NCBI RefSeq assembly: GCF_047345145.1
Contig: NZ_JBLFER010000005.1
Location: 62,001 to 126,000, forward strand
DNA: 64,000 bases
Source: Maribacter_C sp047345145
Lineage (GTDB): Bacteria > Bacteroidota > Bacteroidia > Flavobacteriales > Flavobacteriaceae
Direction: 5' to 3'
The notes under the pieces are model-generated. The model saw only the letters and a list, made by a program, of their open reading frames with translations, was not told the origin of the DNA and ran no database searches. This document shows, one piece after another, positions 32,882 through 42,044 of the stretch. The translations under genes and the position numbers were made by a program. The first letter of the stretch is position 1. The number at the start of each line of letters is the position of its first letter.

Positions 32882-35266
32882 ATGGATACTATGTCTTTAA
32901 ACAACTACGAAAACATGCCTATTCAGCGTGTCATAAGTTTCAATAAATTATTGGAATATTATGACGAGCTGTCCAAAAGTAAAGACCCATTTTTGGCCGC
33001 CAAAGCAAAGCGTGTGCTTGATGCCCAAGCTCCATATCCTGAACTTCGAGAAGGTTTTGAAGATGTCTCTTTGTTAAAAAAACACGAGGACGTTATCAAA
33101 ATAATTTTTGAGGATACGTTTTCCGAAATTTTGGGGGACAATGAAATAAAGGCGGCTGCGCTACCTTACGACAATTTCATTTTTAATTCTTCAAAAAGAT
33201 TTCAGAAAATATTAGCGGAGGCTGGACCTAATTTTGAGCCTAAAATACGAAATCAAGAAGACGAATTTAATTATATCATGGCGGCCGTAGTAGTGCTGAA
33301 TTTTTACTATGGTTTCAAACTCGACTTTTCAAGACCCTATTTTTATGATATTCCTGATGCTGCTGGCGTTATGCATCATTATCGTATTTTGTATAATGCG
33401 GATTTCTTGGAATTGCATGCTACAGAGAAAGCAAAGGATTTAACTCAAGAAGATATTGATGAGCTCTTAGAGAATTATGACAATATTGAACTGTGGAAAG
33501 AGAAAATTCCTCCTGGTAGTTTTATAGCAAAAGGTTTTGTGATTTCTAATATGTTTGATGTAACTGCAGAACATTCTATCTCGGAAATTAAATCGGGGTT
33601 GATATCCAATGAAAAGGAGAATGGCGATGAGTCATTTATGGAGTTTATGCAAGAAACTTTCCGGTCGTTCTTTAGATTGAAAGATGTGAAGGTCGGTTTT
33701 GTGGCATATGATACGAAGCAAGACCAATTTCAGTGCGTTCATGGTGCAGGCATGGAAAGTGTTATTCTAGGTAATGATGAATATGTTTCATGTGAAGAGG
33801 CCCTATGTCCGGGGTCATATAAAGCTCTCATGCAGGATAGTGATTTCTTTGCGGTCACTGATGTAAATAAGTATTATGAGCTTTCTGGTGGTATTTCCCC
33901 CTATAAAAATTTAAAAGAAGCGGGCTACCAAAGCGCCATTTTTGCTCCGATAGCTGATAATGGAAATTTACTTGGGGTTCTCGAAATAAGCTCACCAAAT
34001 AAAAATGAACTGAATAGTGTGGTTGCTACCAAGCTTGAGGATATTATGCCATTTATTGTCACGGCGGTACTCAGGTCAAAAACGGAAGAGGAAAATTTGA
34101 TAGATGCTATTATTCAACACGAGTGTACTTCAGTTCATGATTCTGTTTATTGGAGGTTTCAAGAGGAGGCGAAGAACTTTATCAAAGATGGTTTACAAGG
34201 AGAGCAACCTTCCTTTAAGGAGATAGTGTTTGAGAAAGTAAATCCACTGTACGGACAGATTGATATCAAGGACTCGTCTATGGCAAGAAATAAGGCTATT
34301 CAGCGAGATTTAATGATTCAATTGTCTGATGTAAATCGAGTTTTGACAGAGGCTTGGCAAAAAACAAAATTGCCCATTTATGAAGAACTTATTTTTCGGG
34401 TAAATAATCATATTGAAGATGTAAAAGAAGTATTGCATACCAACAGCGAGCAGGCGATTTTCAACTTTATTATGGACGAGGTAAATCCTGTTTTTGAGCA
34501 TTTGAAGAAAAATGATACGGAGCTTGAAAAATCGATTCTTAGCTATGAAGCTCAGATAGATGAACACACGCATTCTTATTATGACCATCGTAAAAATTAC
34601 GATACTAGCGTAATGACCATAAATAAGAAACTAGCTTCTTTAATAGATAAAAAGCAAGACGAGGCTCAGCTTATGTTTCCACATTATTTTGAGCGTTACA
34701 AAACTGATGGTATAGAGCACAACATGTATATCGGAGATTCGATTGCAGGCAATCGCAGCTTTGACCCCTTGTATTTGAATAATCTTCGTTTGTGGCAACT
34801 GCAGGTAATGTGCGAAATGGAAAACAAACATTATAGCTTGAAACCTGAACTTCCAGTACCTTTGGATGTTGCATCTTTGATTTTGGTTTACAATACCTCT
34901 TTATCTATCCGCTTCAGGATGGATGAAAAGCGATTCGATGTAGACGGAACCTATAATGCCCGCTACGAGATTATCAAAAAACGTATCGATAAATCTTTTG
35001 TAAAAGGTACCGACGAACGTCTTACCCAAACCGGGAAGATGGTCATCGTGTATTCCCAAAAAAGTGATGAAATAGAATATCTCCGTTATATCAAATTCTT
35101 AAAATCAAAAGGATATTTCACAGGTAAGGTAGAAATTGTAGAATTAGAGGGACTACAAGGCGTGGCAGGACTGAAAGCAATCAGAGCTGATGTTTTGTAT
35201 AGAAAAGACCAAGAACCTGAAAAGACGTATACCTACGATGACCTTATGGAAGAATTGAAAGCTTAA
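32882..35266 (+). CDS. Large GAF-domain protein
   Basis: This 794-aa soluble protein has one recognisable GAF-like domain at about 233-400 (SAIFAPIADNGNLLGVLEIS near its end). The 230-residue N-terminal part and 390-residue C-terminal part match nothing I can name, and no histidine kinase, GGDEF, HTH or PAS motif is visible. It therefore looks like a sensor or scaffold without an attached known output. The start at 32882 (MDTMSLNNYENM) is the first ATG; the ATG three codons later is equally possible. It runs convergently into the HD/PycTM gene with an 18-bp gap. Confidence 0.8.
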   Translation: MDTMSLNNYENMPIQRVISFNKLLEYYDELSKSKDPFLAAKAKRVLDAQAPYPELREGFEDVSLLKKHEDVIKIIFEDTFSEILGDNEIKAAALPYDNFIFNSSKRFQKILAEAGPNFEPKIRNQEDEFNYIMAAVVVLNFYYGFKLDFSRPYFYDIPDAAGVMHHYRILYNADFLELHATEKAKDLTQEDIDELLENYDNIELWKEKIPPGSFIAKGFVISNMFDVTAEHSISEIKSGLISNEKENGDESFMEFMQETFRSFFRLKDVKVGFVAYDTKQDQFQCVHGAGMESVILGNDEYVSCEEALCPGSYKALMQDSDFFAVTDVNKYYELSGGISPYKNLKEAGYQSAIFAPIADNGNLLGVLEISSPNKNELNSVVATKLEDIMPFIVTAVLRSKTEEENLIDAIIQHECTSVHDSVYWRFQEEAKNFIKDGLQGEQPSFKEIVFEKVNPLYGQIDIKDSSMARNKAIQRDLMIQLSDVNRVLTEAWQKTKLPIYEELIFRVNNHIEDVKEVLHTNSEQAIFNFIMDEVNPVFEHLKKNDTELEKSILSYEAQIDEHTHSYYDHRKNYDTSVMTINKKLASLIDKKQDEAQLMFPHYFERYKTDGIEHNMYIGDSIAGNRSFDPLYLNNLRLWQLQVMCEMENKHYSLKPELPVPLDVASLILVYNTSLSIRFRMDEKRFDVDGTYNARYEIIKKRIDKSFVKGTDERLTQTGKMVIVYSQKSDEIEYLRYIKFLKSKGYFTGKVEIVELEGLQGVAGLKAIRADVLYRKDQEPEKTYTYDDLMEELKA

Positions 35267-35284
35267 TACGGCTATCTTTTGCCA

Positions 35285-36472
35285 TCATCGTACCATGGCT
35301 TCATTAAAATGAAAAGCAAGTCCAAAAGCCAATACTGACACTATGATACCTATCATAAAGATGGTATAGGTCCATCTTAGTATATTATATTTTCTGTTCA
35401 GGACCAGTCCTAGAAAATAGAGATCTTTCGTCAGCGAACCGTAGATATATTCTTTATCCTTAACTAGTTCTTGAATTGCCCATTCGTATTCTGCAAGGCT
35501 CATTTTGTGAAAATTGCCAAAAAACAAAAGATTTACCTTTTTGTTTTCTACATCCTGTTTTGAGAATTTGCCACTAGTAATATTTGGTCTCGTGGCTATG
35601 ACCGCCATAATCATTGATACCACACTAAAAATGATAAAAATTACGGTCGGATAAATAAGATATGCATTCGAAGGATTGTCTAATTTCGGTATCAAACTTG
35701 ATAAGGCAACCGAGATGATAATTGCATTTACTGATAGTAATATATTAGCCTTGGTATCTGCAATATCACTTAAAGTAAGATGATTTTTTAGGGTAACTCT
35801 AAACAGAGTTTGTATGCCTCTATCTGGACTTTCACTTTTATATTTTGCTTTAAGGGCCTCTTTTTTAGCGATTTCCTTTTCAGCTTTCTTTTCTTTAATT
35901 AATTTTTTGAGGTTTTTATCTTTTCCTGCCTGCCAATTTTCTTTGGCATAGTCGGTGTAGAATTGATGTTCTTTTTTGAACATTTCCAAATTTGCATTAC
36001 ACCATTCTTTTGAACTATAATCAGCAATACCTAGTAAGGAGAGTTCTTCACGTAAATAATCAGAAGTTTCCCAATAACTTTTTTGTCCAAAATGCGACGA
36101 ATCGGCATCTCGAATAATCTTTTCTTGAATGTTTTGTGGTTCGTGAAATCGTTTTGTAGCTCGAATGCAGGCAATTACTTTTTGAATTTTTTGAGTGTCA
36201 TAAGTTTCTTTCTTCAAAAACTCTGTAGCTATACTGCAACTAGTTTCTTCATGATCTTGAGTTCCTTTGGTATAGCCAGTATCGTGCAGCCAAGCAGTAA
36301 GTAAAAGAATCTCATTTTCTTCTTCGGAAAGATTATGTGCTTCCAACAATTCTTTAGTACTTTTAACAACACGCTCTGTATGTTTGAGATTATGATATAA
36401 ATGTTTCGGGTCTAGGTGGTTCGTTAATAAACCTGTTGCAAAAATTTTAGTTTTTTCAATTATACCCGACAT
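35285..36472 (-). CDS. HD-domain phosphohydrolase fused to Pycsar-effector-like membrane domain (PycTM)
   Basis: Start 36472 (MSGIIEKTKIF) is preferred to 36508, whose 12 extra residues are not conserved-looking. The N-terminal half is an HD metal-dependent phosphohydrolase: His27 in LYHNLKH, His63-Asp64 in WLHDTGY, HEET near 74-77 and Asp122 in RDADSSHFG. A charged linker (about 183-212) leads to a membrane domain at about 223-395. It begins LTLSDIADTKANILLSVNA and has helices at about 246-262, 270-292 and 368-388, the pattern of the Pycsar system effector (DUF5706/PycTM) family. No cyclic-nucleotide cyclase is adjacent. It may sense or cleave a nucleotide and act at the membrane; an abortive-infection role is inference. 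Confidence 0.85.
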   Translation of the reverse strand: MSGIIEKTKIFATGLLTNHLDPKHLYHNLKHTERVVKSTKELLEAHNLSEEENEILLLTAWLHDTGYTKGTQDHEETSCSIATEFLKKETYDTQKIQKVIACIRATKRFHEPQNIQEKIIRDADSSHFGQKSYWETSDYLREELSLLGIADYSSKEWCNANLEMFKKEHQFYTDYAKENWQAGKDKNLKKLIKEKKAEKEIAKKEALKAKYKSESPDRGIQTLFRVTLKNHLTLSDIADTKANILLSVNAIIISVALSSLIPKLDNPSNAYLIYPTVIFIIFSVVSMIMAVIATRPNITSGKFSKQDVENKKVNLLFFGNFHKMSLAEYEWAIQELVKDKEYIYGSLTKDLYFLGLVLNRKYNILRWTYTIFMIGIIVSVLAFGLAFHFNEAMVR

Positions 36473-36532
36473 ATAGTGTGTGTTATAAACTCCCCCACCA
36501 AAATACAAAATTCTAGACTTTAGAACCGTTAT

Positions 36533-39500
36533 ATGAAGAAGTATTCGTTTGTCGTATTATGTTGTCTTTTACTTACGAGTTGTGCTACGCAGAAGACAAA
36601 GTATGCCCAAGAGTTTTCAAATAAAGAAATATCTGGTACAAAAGAGATTTCACATACGGTATATCTAATTGGTGACGCTGGATTATCCAAAGAAAACAAA
36701 CCAAACAAAGCGTTAAAATTATTCAAAGGTAAATTGAATAAGGCTAAGGAGAATAGTACGGCCATTTTTCTAGGAGATAATATCTACCCTGCCGGATTAC
36801 CAAACAAAAAGGACCACCCCGCAGAACACGATCAAGCGAAAAATCATTTGGATGCTCAATTGGAGACCCTTGAAAATTTTGATGGAAGACCACTCTTCAT
36901 TCCTGGAAATCACGATTGGTATAGTGATGGCCTCAAAGGTCTAGATCGTCAAGAAAAGTACATTAAGAAAAAGTTGAAACAAAAGAATCCGTTTTTGCCT
37001 GAAAATGGTTGTCCGATTACCCAACTTAAAGTAAATGATAAGCTTACCGTAATTGTTATTGACACAGAATGGTATTTGGCGAATTGGGACAAGCACCCCA
37101 CTATGAATGATAATTGTGAGATTAAAAGTCGGGCTAAGTTTTGGGAAGAAGTAGAGGGGCTCATTAAGAAGAATCGCGACAAGACGACCTTAATTGCAAT
37201 GCATCATCCCATGTTCTCTTACGGTCCTCATGGAGGGCAATTTTCTATGAAACAACAATTGTTTCAGGGGAGTAGTAGATTCCCGTTACCAATTATTGGA
37301 TCGTTTATTAATATTCTTCGAAAGACTTCTGGAGCTTCCCCAGAAGATATTCAGAATAAACGCTATACAGAATTCAAAAACCGAATGGTGACTTTGGCTC
37401 AGTATTCTGAAAAGGTAATTTTTGCTTCAGGTCATGAACATACATTACAATACATAAAAGAAAATAATACGCCACAGATCGTAAGTGGGGCGGGGGCGAA
37501 AAATGGAGTAACTCGGTTGATGAATGGAAGCCAATTTTCTACGGGAAAAATGGGCTATGCAGCATTGGAGGTTTATACAGATGGTTCTTCTGAAGTTCGT
37601 TATTTTGGAGTTGATGAATCTGATAAAGAAGAGTTTTTATTTGCTGCACAGGTGTTACAACCTGATCGAAAAGGGTATTCGGGTAACTATGCAGAATCAT
37701 TTTCGAGTGAAGCCTCGGCCTCAATTTATACAAAGGAAGAAATTGACAAGACGGGATTTTTCAAAACTATTTGGGGTGATCGATATCGTAAATATTACGG
37801 GACTGAAGTAACTGCTCCAACTGTAAATCTAGATACTTTATTTGGGGGACTAAAACCAGTTCGAAAGGGTGGGGGACATCAATCGAAATCACTTCGATTA
37901 CGTCATGAAAATGGTAAGGAATATGTAATGCGCGCGTTACGAAAGGTTTCGGAGTTGTACTTGCAGTCGATGGTTTTTCAGCAGCAGTACGTGATGGACG
38001 ATTTGCAGGATACATTTTTGCAAGAGTTTCTTCAAGATTTTTATACAGGTTCACATCCCTATGCTCCATTTACAATAGGTGGACTATCAGATGCGATTGG
38101 AATTTATCATACCAATCCCGTATTATATTATGTGCCTAAACAAGCTGCCCTTGAGGATTTTAATGAAAATTTTGGAGATGAATTGTATATGATCGAAGAG
38201 CATGCTGGAGATGGTCATGGAGATTTAGCGAGCTATGGTTTTTCAGATAAACTCATCAGTACCGATGAGATGCTTGAAAACCTTAGAGATGATGAGAAGT
38301 ACGAAGTTGATGATAAAATGTATGTGAGAGCAAGACTTTTCGATATGGTGCTTGGGGACTGGGACCGTCATGTAGACCAATGGCGATGGGCCGAATTCAA
38401 GGAAAAAGGATCGAAGAAAAAAACATATAGACCTGTACCTCGTGATCGAGATCAGGCTTATTCTATAATGGGTGATGGTTTGTTTATGGGGTTGGCGACA
38501 AGATTGATTCCATCTCTCCGCCTGATGGAGGGCTTTAAAGAGGAAATTAGAAGTGTGAAAGGTTTTAATGCCTCACCGAAAACTTACGTTCTTGATTTGG
38601 CTTTACTTAATGAAACTAATAGAGAGGCTTGGCTGGCTGAAGCAAGATATATAAAAGAGAATCTTACGGCTAAAATTATAGATAATGCGTTTTTATCCTT
38701 TCCTAAAGAAGTTCGTGATGAAACCGTGACCGAAATTAAAAGAATATTGTTGTCACGTATCGCTGATATTGAAAAAACCGCTGATGCCTATTTTCGTATA
38801 CTTAATAAGTATGCAGTGGTTACGGGGACCGATAAAGATGATTGGTTTGAAATTGAATATTTGAATACCAACGAAGTCGAGGTAAGTGCCTATCGTATTA
38901 TCAATGGAGAAAAAAAGAAGCAGTTTTTTAATAGAAAATTTTCCAAAGACTTCACTAAAGAAGTTTGGATTTATGGTCTTGACGATGAAGATAAGTTTGT
39001 TGTTAAGGGAAAAAATAGAAGTAAGATTAAGATACGTTTGATTGGTGGTCAAAACAATGACACATATGATGTGGGTGAAGGTGGAAACACTTTCGTCTAT
39101 GACTATAAGTCGAAGAAAAATAAGCTAAAAGATCTATCAAAGGCTAAACTAAGACTGACTGATAACTATTCCGTAAATACCTACCAACCTTTAAAAATGA
39201 GAGCTTCTGCCAATCAGCTTTTGCCTGTTATTGGTTTTAATCCTGATGGGGGCTTAAAATTAGGAATCACCGAAACCTACACCTATAATGGTTTTCGACA
39301 GAATCCGTTTACACAGCAGCACCATATCAATGCCGCTTTTTACTTTGCCACAAATGGTTTTGAATTGGGGTATAGAGGAGAGTTTGCCAATGCATTTGGA
39401 AAGGCTAATTTTGAATTAGACACACATTTTACAAGTCCTAATTTTGCTATTAATTTCTTCGGATTTGGAAATGAAACCGAAAACTTAGATGATGAATTAG

Positions 39501-40246
39501 AGCTAGATTACAACAGAGTTAGATATAGTACTATTAAAGTTGCCCCGTCTCTAGTATGGCGAGGACAATTAGGAAGCAAAATACGAACGGGTATATCATA
39601 TGAATCAATTGAAGTTGAAGAAACAGAGGATAGATTTATTAATACGTTTTACCAAGCGAATAATGAAGAAACCCAGAAGAGTTTTGTTGGGCTTGACGGA
39701 ATGTATACGTATGAAAATGCAGATAATGCTGCTTTTCCGACTTTAGGTATGGCTACTTCGTTGCATATTGGATATAAAACGGAAGTCTCAGATGGAGATG
39801 GAAGTTTTGGCTATATCATTCCAAGTCTTTCCTTCGATTATAAACTGGTGCCAAGTGGAAACTTGGTACTGGCTACCAAATGGAAGGCGCATTTTACTTT
39901 GGGCGATGGTTATGAGTTCTATCAAGCGGCAAGTATTGGTGGCATTGATGGACTAAGAGGCTTCAGAAATCAGCGTTTTACTGGAAAGAAATCCTATTAT
40001 CAAAATACTGATCTGCGATTAAGTTTGGGTGAGCGAAGAACTGGAATCTTACCCACAACAGTAGGCCTCTATGGAGGCTTTGACTATGGTAGAGTTTGGC
40101 AACCTAATGACAGTTCTGATCGTTGGCACACTTCTTATGGGGGAGGATTCTTCCTAAATGCTGCTGATATTATGTCCTTACGGGCAGCCCTTTTTAATAG
40201 CGCCGACGGCCTTCGTTTTTCTTTTGGTTTGGGGTTTGGGTTTTAA
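36533..40246 (+). CDS. Lipoprotein with metallophosphoesterase, kinase-like region and outer-membrane beta-barrel
   Basis: This is a 1237-aa multi-domain protein. The lipoprotein signal ends LLLTSC (Cys17). The calcineurin-like phosphoesterase (about 40-360) has GDAG (47-50), GDN (81-83), GNHD (125-128), HH (224-225) and GHEH (300-303). The middle region (about 440-670) has GDWDRH (608-613) and PRDRD (636-640), reminiscent of the catalytic and metal-binding loops of HipA/CotH/Fam20-type kinases, with a possible nucleotide lysine near GKEYVMR (461-467). From about 880 to the terminal Phe is a BamA/D15-like barrel ending GLGFGF, a Bam signal. So the enzyme parts are tied to the outer membrane. 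Substrate unknown; the kinase-like reading is my inference. Confidence 0.8.
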   Translation: MKKYSFVVLCCLLLTSCATQKTKYAQEFSNKEISGTKEISHTVYLIGDAGLSKENKPNKALKLFKGKLNKAKENSTAIFLGDNIYPAGLPNKKDHPAEHDQAKNHLDAQLETLENFDGRPLFIPGNHDWYSDGLKGLDRQEKYIKKKLKQKNPFLPENGCPITQLKVNDKLTVIVIDTEWYLANWDKHPTMNDNCEIKSRAKFWEEVEGLIKKNRDKTTLIAMHHPMFSYGPHGGQFSMKQQLFQGSSRFPLPIIGSFINILRKTSGASPEDIQNKRYTEFKNRMVTLAQYSEKVIFASGHEHTLQYIKENNTPQIVSGAGAKNGVTRLMNGSQFSTGKMGYAALEVYTDGSSEVRYFGVDESDKEEFLFAAQVLQPDRKGYSGNYAESFSSEASASIYTKEEIDKTGFFKTIWGDRYRKYYGTEVTAPTVNLDTLFGGLKPVRKGGGHQSKSLRLRHENGKEYVMRALRKVSELYLQSMVFQQQYVMDDLQDTFLQEFLQDFYTGSHPYAPFTIGGLSDAIGIYHTNPVLYYVPKQAALEDFNENFGDELYMIEEHAGDGHGDLASYGFSDKLISTDEMLENLRDDEKYEVDDKMYVRARLFDMVLGDWDRHVDQWRWAEFKEKGSKKKTYRPVPRDRDQAYSIMGDGLFMGLATRLIPSLRLMEGFKEEIRSVKGFNASPKTYVLDLALLNETNREAWLAEARYIKENLTAKIIDNAFLSFPKEVRDETVTEIKRILLSRIADIEKTADAYFRILNKYAVVTGTDKDDWFEIEYLNTNEVEVSAYRIINGEKKKQFFNRKFSKDFTKEVWIYGLDDEDKFVVKGKNRSKIKIRLIGGQNNDTYDVGEGGNTFVYDYKSKKNKLKDLSKAKLRLTDNYSVNTYQPLKMRASANQLLPVIGFNPDGGLKLGITETYTYNGFRQNPFTQQHHINAAFYFATNGFELGYRGEFANAFGKANFELDTHFTSPNFAINFFGFGNETENLDDELELDYNRVRYSTIKVAPSLVWRGQLGSKIRTGISYESIEVEETEDRFINTFYQANNEETQKSFVGLDGMYTYENADNAAFPTLGMATSLHIGYKTEVSDGDGSFGYIIPSLSFDYKLVPSGNLVLATKWKAHFTLGDGYEFYQAASIGGIDGLRGFRNQRFTGKKSYYQNTDLRLSLGERRTGILPTTVGLYGGFDYGRVWQPNDSSDRWHTSYGGGFFLNAADIMSLRAALFNSADGLRFSFGLGFGF

Positions 40247-40262
40247 AAAGGATTTTATTGTC

Positions 40263-40281
40263 ATTCCCGCGAAGGCGGTAA
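40263..40281. repeat. Short REP-like hairpin between convergent genes
   Basis: ATTCCCGC (40263-40270) and GCGGTAAT (40274-40281 region) pair with one mismatch around GAAG, in the context TCATTCCCGCGAAGGCGG. This sequence type is a common dispersed repeat. It fills the 46-bp gap between the convergent genes ending at 40246 and 40293 and could stop both transcripts. Confidence 0.5.
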
Positions 40282-40292
40282 TCTGTTCAATG

Positions 40293-41147
40293 TTATTTCA
40301 AGGTATACGAATACAAATTCCCACCAGTATCGTCTCTCTCTTCATCTGAAAGTAGAAGTGTCTTATCATTTATAAAACAAACAGATTCTAGCTGAGTTCT
40401 AATTCTAAGATCAATTTCGTCAATAATAATTTTGGAAGTGTCGCTGCCATTGAAATTTGATAATACCCAAAGTTTACCATATCCTAATAGAACAATTTTT
40501 TTTCCATTAGGTGAGATATCTGCTGAAGTAACTTTACAGGTATTCCAGTCTGTACATAATTTAATTTTCCCAAGAAACTCTGCAGCATACGCCCCCTTTT
40601 TATCTTGTATTTTATAAATAGAAGTTTCTCCTGTAAATGGATTAGCCCGATTTTTTGTAAAAATGTAAAGATGTTCATCGAAATGAAAGAAAGCTTCAGC
40701 GTCAAAAAATAGTCCTTCTCTTCGAGGCGGAAAATCTTTTTGCTCAGGATAACTAAAAGTAATTTTCTCTGCGCTAATTTTATCACCCTTTTCTAACTCT
40801 GGGTTTGGTAGCTTGTAGATGACAAGATCCTTACGATCGTTAGCATTGTTGCCAAAATCACCAATATATAGGTTTCCTTTTTTGTCTTTGGTTAAATCTT
40901 CCCAATCACCGTTTTTCCCATTTTTGAGATCGAATTGTTGGATGATATTTCCCTTGAAATCAGTTTTATAAATATTGTCGCTATTTCCGTTGTCTTCAAT
41001 GAACCAAGCTGTTCCCTCAGTATAAGAGACGATTCCAGAATTTTCTTTTAGTTTCTTTGGAAGCTTTTCTATAAAAGTAAGTTGCCCATGATTTGTGCAG
41101 CTTTGTAACAAGAAAAGCAATAATAAAAAGAAGTGTAGTGGTTTCAT
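40293..41147 (-). CDS. Beta-propeller-like lipoprotein of unknown function
   Basis: This 284-aa protein has a lipoprotein signal (LLFLLQSC, Cys17). The mature part shows repeated strand patterns such as AWFIEDNGNSDNIY, GNLYIGDFGNNANDRKD and NGKKIVLLGYGKLWVLSNF, suggesting a six- or seven-bladed propeller of the SMP-30/SdiA-regulated kind. No catalytic residues can be assigned. It is the last gene of the six-gene operon that starts at 53319, separated from its upstream neighbour by a single base. Confidence 0.78.
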   Translation of the reverse strand: MKPLHFFLLLLFLLQSCTNHGQLTFIEKLPKKLKENSGIVSYTEGTAWFIEDNGNSDNIYKTDFKGNIIQQFDLKNGKNGDWEDLTKDKKGNLYIGDFGNNANDRKDLVIYKLPNPELEKGDKISAEKITFSYPEQKDFPPRREGLFFDAEAFFHFDEHLYIFTKNRANPFTGETSIYKIQDKKGAYAAEFLGKIKLCTDWNTCKVTSADISPNGKKIVLLGYGKLWVLSNFNGSDTSKIIIDEIDLRIRTQLESVCFINDKTLLLSDEERDDTGGNLYSYTLK

Positions 41148-41148
41148 A

Positions 41149-42042
41149 TCATTCTTTCAGTGGCATAAAAACTTCAGCTTTCCATTTTAGTTCGTCACCA
41201 CCCATATTAGGATTATTATAAAATATCTCTATGGGAGTTTCTTCGATGGCAAGATTGTTTTTGCTGGCATACTCTAACATTGTGTACCAAGCTCTGTCAG
41301 AAGTAATGTAATTTCCATTATAAATAGATTTGATTGCTTTTCGACCTTGAATTTTTTTAAAAAAGATGCCTTCTATTTTTGGAAGACTGTCGGGTTTGAG
41401 AATAGGGTAACAAAAGTTGAAGGTAATACTGTCTTGTTGTTTGTTCCAATTTACAATTTCTATAAATGGTGGTCCATCAAGTTGAAAACTGTTCTCGGTC
41501 ATAGTACTATTTAAATAAGAGTAGGTTTTCATCATTTGCAACGCTTTCTCAGTTTGTTTGCTTTTGAAAGATACATAAGCGCAATACTTAGGTTGTATTT
41601 CTTCTAAACCTACTATGGTTACCTTAAAACGTTCGATATGTTCTTTTAGAACCGACCGGAGGTCTTTTACAGTTTCTTTGGTGCGTTTCTCAAAATTGGT
41701 CTCTGAAAAAGGTATAGCGAGCTTATTAGAAAAACTATTAGCGGTATCTGTAACAAATACTTTTACCTGTGAGATAGAATCGTTTAAAGTTTTTACATAC
41801 CATTCATAAGTGTGTGTAGAGTCGTTGAATTTCAATTGGTGGGTAAAGTGTTGCCAATCTTTTTGTGTTATAAATTTTGAACTTTCAAAGCCATCTGCCC
41901 AAAGTTTAATGCTTTGGTTTATAATGCCAGGTGAGGCTTTTACTTTAAAGTTAACTTGATAGTCGTGTGGTTTTAAAAAGAGATACCAAAGAAGTGTTCC
42001 AAAAAGAAGTACTAGAATGCCTCCTATTAATTTCTTTCTCAT
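41149..42042 (-). CDS. Membrane-anchored GyrI-like/AraC-effector-binding domain protein
   Basis: This 297-aa protein has one N-terminal transmembrane helix (about 5-22, IGGILVLLFGTLLWYLF) that orients the rest to the periplasm. Residues about 28-150 look like an SRPBCC-type fold (VNFKVKASPGIINQSIKLW). The C-terminal part (about 150-297) resembles the GyrI/BmrR effector-binding fold, with PPFIEIVNWNKQQDSITFNF and the family-like ending PIEIFYNNP. Such folds bind small hydrophobic or cationic molecules. No DNA-binding domain is present. It sits 2 bp after the haloperoxidase-like gene in the six-gene operon. Confidence 0.72.
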   Translation of the reverse strand: MRKKLIGGILVLLFGTLLWYLFLKPHDYQVNFKVKASPGIINQSIKLWADGFESSKFITQKDWQHFTHQLKFNDSTHTYEWYVKTLNDSISQVKVFVTDTANSFSNKLAIPFSETNFEKRTKETVKDLRSVLKEHIERFKVTIVGLEEIQPKYCAYVSFKSKQTEKALQMMKTYSYLNSTMTENSFQLDGPPFIEIVNWNKQQDSITFNFCYPILKPDSLPKIEGIFFKKIQGRKAIKSIYNGNYITSDRAWYTMLEYASKNNLAIEETPIEIFYNNPNMGGDELKWKAEVFMPLKE

Positions 42043-42044
42043 AC

